Below, piece after piece: positions 58,646-64,000 of a stretch of 64,000 nt of DNA. How positions within the stretch are numbered: position 1 is the first letter of the stretch; the number at the start of each line of letters is the position of its first letter. Origin of the DNA: Chaetoceros tenuissimus (taxonomy: Eukaryota; Bacillariophyta; Thalassiosirophyceae; Chaetocerotales; Chaetocerotaceae). A program made the translations under genes and the position numbers. The notes under the pieces were generated by a model. The model made no database searches. It was not told where the DNA came from and was given only the letters and a program-made list of their open reading frames with translations. The stretch is from NCBI GenBank assembly GCA_021927905.1, contig BLLK01000045.1:3038001-3102000 (forward strand). The letters run 5' to 3'.

Positions 58646-59623
58646 ATGAAAAGATATATTTCTTCAGCAAGGGCCGCTCAAGTGGCGAGGAAAGTGGGCC
58701 AAAACTTGCAAAAGTCGCAAAGATGTATCTCATCAACTTCTTCATTAGCATCATCAACCACTGGTAGTCCTCCACAAGATTATGTACAAGGATCGACTAC
58801 ACATTTCGGCTTTGAAAATGTACCCATTTCCGAGAAAGAGTCTAAAGTACGCAATGTGTTTGAAAACGTTGCTGAATCCTATGACGTCATGAATGATCTT
58901 ATGTCAGGTGGTCTTCATCGTTATTGGAAAGATGAATTACTTAGTATGACGGGTGTGGGACCTATTTGCCAAGCTCTTCGTAGTAATACCCTCGACAAAG
59001 GAGAGTTTTCAATCCTTGATGTAGCTGGAGGAACTGGGGATGTTGCATTTCGCTTCTTGGAAGCAGCAGGTTGTCCTGAACGTGCAAAGAGCAGTGGGAA
59101 AGATCCCATCAATGTAACTGTTTGTGATATTAACCCTGAAATGCTCAAAGTTGGAGAAAGAAGAGCAAGAACCAGATATGGAAATGCAGTATTAGATCAA
59201 TCACAAACATTGACTTTCAAAGAAGGCAATGCTCAGTATCTACCATTTGAAGATAATTCTTTTGATCTCTACACCATTGCATTTGGGTTGAGAAATGTCA
59301 CTGATGTAGACATGGCATTGAGAGATGCATTGCGAGTATTGAAACCTGGTGGAAGATTCTTATGTCTAGAATTTTCACATGTAACCAATCCAGCCTTTGC
59401 TGCTGTTTATGATGCTTATTCTTTCAATGTAATCCCTGCTGTAGGAGAAATGGTGGCAAATGATCGCGACTCATATCAATATCTTGTTGAAAGTATAAGA
59501 AAGTTTTGTAATCAAGATGAACTCAAATCGAGACTTGATAAAGCTGGATTCACAAATACAAAATACACAAATATGACACAGGGTATTGTCGCTGTTCATG
59601 AAGGATGGAAACCTTTAGAATAA
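58646..59623 (+). CDS. COQ5: Mitochondrial ubiquinone methyltransferase COQ5 (UbiE family)
   Basis: 325 aa from the ATG at 58646 (upstream in-frame codon is TTG). Residues 1-~45 are a mitochondrial presequence rich in Arg/Ser/Ala (MKRYISSARAAQVARKVGQN). The enzyme then shows the UbiE/COQ5 signatures: VRNVFENVAESYDVMNDLMS and LHRYWKD; SAM-binding motif I ILDVAGGTGDVAFRFL; motif II VCDINPEML; and FDLYTIAFGLRNVTD with LKPGGRFLCLEFSHV. It performs the C-methylation of 2-polyprenyl-6-methoxy-benzoquinol in ubiquinone synthesis at the inner-membrane CoQ complex. A plastid MenG-type role is possible but the presequence argues against it. Its stop is only 22 bp from the stop of the convergent AAA+ gene. 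Confidence 0.95.
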   Translation: MKRYISSARAAQVARKVGQNLQKSQRCISSTSSLASSTTGSPPQDYVQGSTTHFGFENVPISEKESKVRNVFENVAESYDVMNDLMSGGLHRYWKDELLSMTGVGPICQALRSNTLDKGEFSILDVAGGTGDVAFRFLEAAGCPERAKSSGKDPINVTVCDINPEMLKVGERRARTRYGNAVLDQSQTLTFKEGNAQYLPFEDNSFDLYTIAFGLRNVTDVDMALRDALRVLKPGGRFLCLEFSHVTNPAFAAVYDAYSFNVIPAVGEMVANDRDSYQYLVESIRKFCNQDELKSRLDKAGFTNTKYTNMTQGIVAVHEGWKPLE

Positions 59624-59645
59624 TTACTTGTTCTAAAATAAAATC

Positions 59646-62367
59646 TTATGGTTTCCACTTTTGTAGTCTAGAAACTAGCTCCTTATTGCTGCTAGGTTCA
59701 GTGACATCAAACTGCCTTGCTGCTTGGAAATGTTTGGTCTGTACCCCCAGTGCATTGTCAGCAGTCCTATCGTTTAGGCATCGAACAGCAGCAGATCTTG
59801 TTAATGCAGCTATGTCGGCACCGCTGAACCCTGTTGTTAGTGATACCAGAATAGAACATATTTCCTCTATGGACGTGGACTCATGTAATTTCATACGTTC
59901 TATATGGACTTTGAGTATTGACTTCCTTTCTATTTCATTTGGTAGTCCTACATGAACTACTCTATCAAATCTACCAGTTCGAAGAAATGCCTTATCAACC
60001 ATCCATGGTGTATTGGTTGCAGCGAGAACGACTACACGATTGGAATTCAAATCTAGAGAATTTTGATTCTTCGCTACAGACTTGTCAACTGATGTCCACT
60101 TTGCAATGTCATCCATACATTGAAGTAAAGTAGAGGCTAATCTTGAGCTACCCGATCCACCATCCCGACTAGTGAACAAAGCTTGAAATTCATCAATAAA
60201 AATAACTGAAGGTGCATTCTCCATAGCACTTTGAAACGCGGAAGTGACTAGCTTCTCACTTTTGCCAACCTCTGCTCGTACGATATCACTTGCACTTAAA
60301 GATAAAAATAATCCTTTGCCAATTTTACCTTCTCCTATATCATTTGTACTATCAGCCTGCATAAGTTGTGCAGTTGCTTTTGCCAAAAGAGTTTTACCAG
60401 TTCCAGGCGGTCCAAATAAAAGCACACCATTTGGTGGTGATAAGCCAAACCTTTCTAAAATACATCGTTTTTGTTTCTCCAATGCTAATGCATCCAAGAG
60501 GGCCTTTTTCGCATCTGTGTTTCCTCCCACAGAAGCAAAAACATTTCTTGATGTGCTTGGTTTCTCTTTCGAGGAGGAAAGGATTGATGATTTATCTCTT
60601 TGGGAAGAGGATACAATGTCTTTCAACTGTTGTAGAGTAATGATCGAAGACGTCTCTGACTGGAGCTGTAATGATTTTCTCACTATGCTTTCATACGTTG
60701 ATATCTTTGGATTCTGGAGCGAGGATAAAACGAATGGTAACTCATCTCTAGCTTCTTGAGTTAAATCAATATTATATTTTCCAAATAGCTGACAGCAAAT
60801 GTTGTAACTTCCTTCTACGTTCGGACTCCGTACACGACATCTACTTTCACCAAGAGTTTCAAGGACTGTTCCCATTAGTTCGTTGCCTGCACCTTTTCTA
60901 CCTCCATCGTCTTCACAAGTGACTACTCCAACTAAGCAAACATTTACCGCAATCACACATCCATCATTGGTTGTATCATTGATATTGTAAAGAGGATTCT
61001 TTGTTGGAAATGGAAACATGTTATTCTTCAACATGTTCACAAGCTTTGAAAGGTATGCATCTAACCAAATATTTGTAAGAAAAGCGATGTCAAGTGATGT
61101 TTTTTACGCAGAATATTCAAAGGTACTTACGAATAGCATTTAAAGCAGGAATAGCTGGGTCCCCATCATTTTTACCTCCTCCCATGGTCGGAGGTACAAA
61201 ACACTCTAAATTATCCAATATTATACAAATGGAACCTATCCTACCCTTTGCCATACCTTTGATAGCAGCTGATATAACTAAAGAATGAAGAAGTGACTCC
61301 AAAGCAGCATCTGCCCCACTTGCTCCGTACTTTGAAAATAGAAATGGCGCATGAATCATATGGACTGCATCACATTTTAGAGTTTGCGTTGCTATACTTG
61401 CTACGAGTGAAGTCTTTCCAAAGGCCTTTATTGGATTATGTACAGTCAGAGCCCCTTCACTAATTAATTCATGACCGTTGTCCAAACTCATCTTTTCCAT
61501 GCCAATTTTCAAACTACCTTGCTTTGTATTGCAATCTGAACCAATGTTCAGTTTCCCCAAAACAGACTTTATCCGCAAATTACGTTGTTTTTGTTCCTTC
61601 CATAATGATAAAGAACCACTGGTACTTCCCACCATAACTTGTTGATCAAGTAGCATTTGCATACGGATTGTCAATTCATTCACAGTCTCTTTTTCGTAGT
61701 ATAACAGTATACTAGGATCCACATATTTTCTCCTTACATCGTACTCTCCACTGAGTTCATGTTTTATAAAAGACGGTGGGAAATAAGCAAAATCTTTGAC
61801 AACTGTAGCAATTCCCAACTTGGAAGCAATAAAATCTATCCGAGATGCCAATATAGGTGCAGAGATTTGAACAAGTGTTGTATCTGAAATATACAAGGAA
61901 TCTTGTTGGAGCTGTACTTCACCCTTCATAAATATTGGAACAGTATATGCCCTCAGTATACAAGGTACACCTTCTGCATTTAATGGGTTTGAAGAAGGAA
62001 GATATAATACTGGGAATAAATCTTCACTAATTTCCTCCGACTGCAATTCAATATTCATTTGATTTATTCGTTCTATAAATTCTGCATGATTTGGATAAAC
62101 AAGTCCACTCTGAATAGTCTGAGTCAAGTTCTTCCCTACGTATCGTTTTGACTTTGACGTATTCCAAAGTACTCGCAATTTCTCTTGGCATATTTCTTTC
62201 AAATAAAGTTTCACAACAGGAGCAGATAACTCCTCGTGTATAGTGCTGCTACAGGAAGAGGTCGATGATCCCTCTACAATAATGGGTGAAACTTGAATCA
62301 GCGAAATTGGAATCTGACTTGAATTCCCATCGGAAATTATAGGGATTCTATGTTGCGGCGGCTGCAT
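59646..62367 (-). CDS. Two-domain AAA+ ATPase (AFG2/SPATA5L1- or PEX-like), first domain degenerate
   Basis: Two exons (62367..61131, 61060..59646; 70-bp intron GTAAGT...GGTTAG, phase 1) give 883 aa. The N-terminal ~300 residues match nothing I know. The first AAA domain (D1, ~320-460) is degenerate: its Walker A reads VHNPIKAFGKTSLV, Walker B ICIILDNLE lacks the catalytic Glu in place, and no arginine finger is clear. The second (D2, ~600-860) is canonical: GPPGTGKTLLAKA (~629), VIFIDEFQALF, VVVLAATNTPWMVDKAFLRTGRFD, and GFSGADIAALTRSAAV. The tail DVTEPSSNKELVSRLQKW resembles CDC48/AFG2-type ends. An inactive D1 with active D2 occurs in PEX1/PEX6 and SPATA5L1-like proteins; I cannot decide between them. 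Confidence 0.83.
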
Positions 62368-62732
62368 AGTTCAATATATGGAGATTCATACAGGTGAGAC
62401 CTTTTAGTAATGGTTTTGTATATTTGTTATCAAATGAAATTCACTTCTTTTGTAGATGGTGATCATCTTCTGATCATCTAATCTGTGGTTTTGTGTGATG
62501 TACCCACTATGGTCTGTCAGTCGTCCACTTTCCGTTATCTTATTGTGTACGTACTTGTAATACTAAAAGAATATTTCTCGCCAAAAAACTCGAAACACAC
62601 ACAGAAAAATTTACTTTTTTGACGATGAGATGTCTTCATTATGAATATCCAAGGAACATCTTCATCTACATACTCGTAATCCCTTCTATTATTACTTCAC
62701 AGCAGAAAATATATATATAGACCTCACTCATA
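62368..62732. promoter_or_regulatory. Divergent promoter, AAA+ ATPase / 62733 gene
   Basis: About 365 bp between head-to-head genes. The reversed TACGAGTA octamer (62671..62678) lies ~60 bp upstream of the 62733 ATG, followed by a TATATATAT run at ~62709-62718. Confidence 0.45.
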
Positions 62733-64000
62733 ATGTCAAACCCTCGTCTGATCGCAGAAGACATTGCTCGAGACTTTGAAGAGAAAAGGAACAAGCATCT
62801 CCCACATGCAAAAAACGTGAGAAAATTCCTTCGTCGACCAGTGTTGGCAGTTACACGAAGAATTCTTTTACCGAGATATAACTACGATGAAGATTTTCCA
62901 TCCGATAATGTCATTGGCAATGAAGGGTTTGGGTCCAAAGGTGTCGATCCTACCATTCAGAAAAAGAGAGAAGGCTTGGACTGGCGTGATTATCTGACTA
63001 CAGATTTGAGTAAGAAACGTTCACAGGTAGGTAGCAAATAGCTCTATTAGTTTCACAATGCAATTGATGCAGACACATCTTCATCATCATCTATTTTTTC
63101 ACTCCTAATGTGTATCTTATTTGTATTCAAAGGATATTGAAACTGATTTGAGCTTCAGTGAGACGGAAACTGATGTAGAGGAAGAAAAGAAAAACATGAA
63201 AGAGAAGCCAGTCATTCAGGAGAAGTATGTCAAACTCAGTCGAAGATCTTTGGCTCGTATGGAGGCTTTCTTGGCATCATGTGCTTATGCACTTCCAAAT
63301 GATGCGGTTTCATCTACAGTAAGGAAAAAGGATCCTATTCAATCTGTTGTACCGACATTGCAGTCTTTGGCAATTAGATTGGGTAAAAAGAAACAACAAG
63401 AAACTGTCAAAGATGGGAAGCAGGATAAACCAAAGAATGTGGCTATTCGTACATATCCACAGATTAATATCAATGACTTGATAGTTAGACTTGAAATTTA
63501 CATTCGGACTCTTCGTCGCGTTTATGGAACCAAGCAGTCAAAAGATGCAGAGAAGGACAAAGTTACCATGAATGAATGTGTGGTTCATCTAGAACCACCA
63601 CGTGCTATGAAAACTCGAATGTTGATTGTCATTCACAGTCTCATTTCTACTTGTGGTTCGGTGGGCTCTATGCATCAAATTTTGACAAATCTTCTTGTTG
63701 AATTCACACGTGAGCAACTTGCTGTAGAATTACTCAGTGAAGACTTGCATATTAAGATCCGAAAAGTTTGTCAGGACTATGAACACAAAACTTCATTTGC
63801 TTCTCTTGCATTCCTTTCCACACCTGAAGATAGTGCAGAAACGCAATTGGCACCTTTGTTGTTGAAATACGTGGAATATCTACAAACTGAACGAAAGAAA
63901 ATCGTATGGGAGTGTCGTTTGGAGAGTACTCTTGCCAGAATTTTGGACCCGAATATGCGAAGAATCTTCAAGACTGTCGAGTTTCGATCAATTGGCCATT
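62733..64000 (+). CDS. Unrecognised basic protein, 5' part, cut by window end
   Basis: Exon 1 is 62733..63026 (MSNPRLIAEDIARDFEEKRN...), a 106-bp phase-0 intron follows (63027..63132, GTAGGT...CAAAG), and exon 2 from 63133 stays open to the right edge, giving at least 387 residues. Without the intron the frame stops at once. Visible features: basic N-terminus (RKFLRRPVLAVTRRILLPRY), an acidic Thr/Glu patch (SFSETETDVEEEKKN) and an all-helical, Leu-rich C-terminal part (MLIVIHSLISTCGSVGSMHQ, LLLKYVEYLQTERKK) that may be an alpha-solenoid. No family recognised; likely continues beyond the window. Confidence 0.72.

Noticed and set aside
1-64000. CRISPR arrays, operons, prophage or bacterial contamination
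   Set aside because: No regularly spaced short repeats; genes are intron-containing and eukaryotic throughout.

Overview
The window looks like compact, AT-rich nuclear DNA of a photosynthetic stramenopile, most likely a centric diatom (Chaetoceros- or Thalassiosira-like; the genus is a guess). The reasons are: eukaryotic genes with few short GT-AG introns (about 55-165 bp); several precursors with a signal peptide and an A-F cleavage context typical of diatom plastid targeting (GNAT, PhyH, START and UVR-like genes); secreted Lys/Ser-rich and Tyr/Asp-rich proteins resembling diatom biosilica proteins; paralogous 7TM receptors with a stramenopile-type Cys-rich ectodomain; and an MKS1 ciliary transition-zone gene, expected in a lineage with flagellated gametes (centric) rather than a pennate diatom. 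Several longest open frames begin at TTG or GTG, so I moved starts to the first supported ATG and joined exons where splice sites and reading phase agreed.

Layout. 1-9.1 kb: a truncated gametolysin-type (M11) protease with an in-frame TAG, an orphan gene, RPS11, a membrane-anchored aspartyl protease, an acidic coiled-coil protein, DPY30 and a small membrane protein. 9.1-13 kb: three related secreted Tyr/Asp/Glu-rich proteins, two of them in a ~1.1 kb direct duplication. 13.2-24.8 kb: MKS1, a plastid acetyltransferase, a CbrC-family protein with a newly recognised lipid-anchor exon, two convergent 7TM receptors, phosphoserine phosphatase and a TPR-AHA1 co-chaperone. 25.4-28.6 kb: a fused uronate reductase/uronate isomerase. 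28.7-31.6 kb: a giant protein built of about 30 copies of an 'L-Y-x-x-D-x-x-V-D' repeat. 32-44.1 kb: aquaporin, PhyH-like dioxygenase, Ser-rich membrane protein, START protein, APC4 and a silaffin-like Ser/Lys protein. 44.5-47.2 kb: four small orphan paralogues in two head-to-head pairs, two of them sharing a perfect 196-bp inverted repeat. 47.4-64 kb: a UVR-like plastid protein, an orphan with a decayed 3' copy, a Golgi glycosyltransferase-like protein, a purple acid phosphatase, a ~1.18 kb terminal-inverted-repeat element, a multi-pass membrane protein, COQ5, a two-domain AAA+ ATPase and the start of an unrecognised gene.

There are no operons. Genes are often paired head-to-head on short shared promoters or tail-to-tail with tiny gaps (22 bp between COQ5 and the AAA+ gene). 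The best candidates for undescribed biology are the L-Y-x-x-D repeat protein, the divergent orphan pairs with an apparent conversion tract, and the Tyr-rich secreted cluster. No tRNA, rRNA or CRISPR array was recognised.
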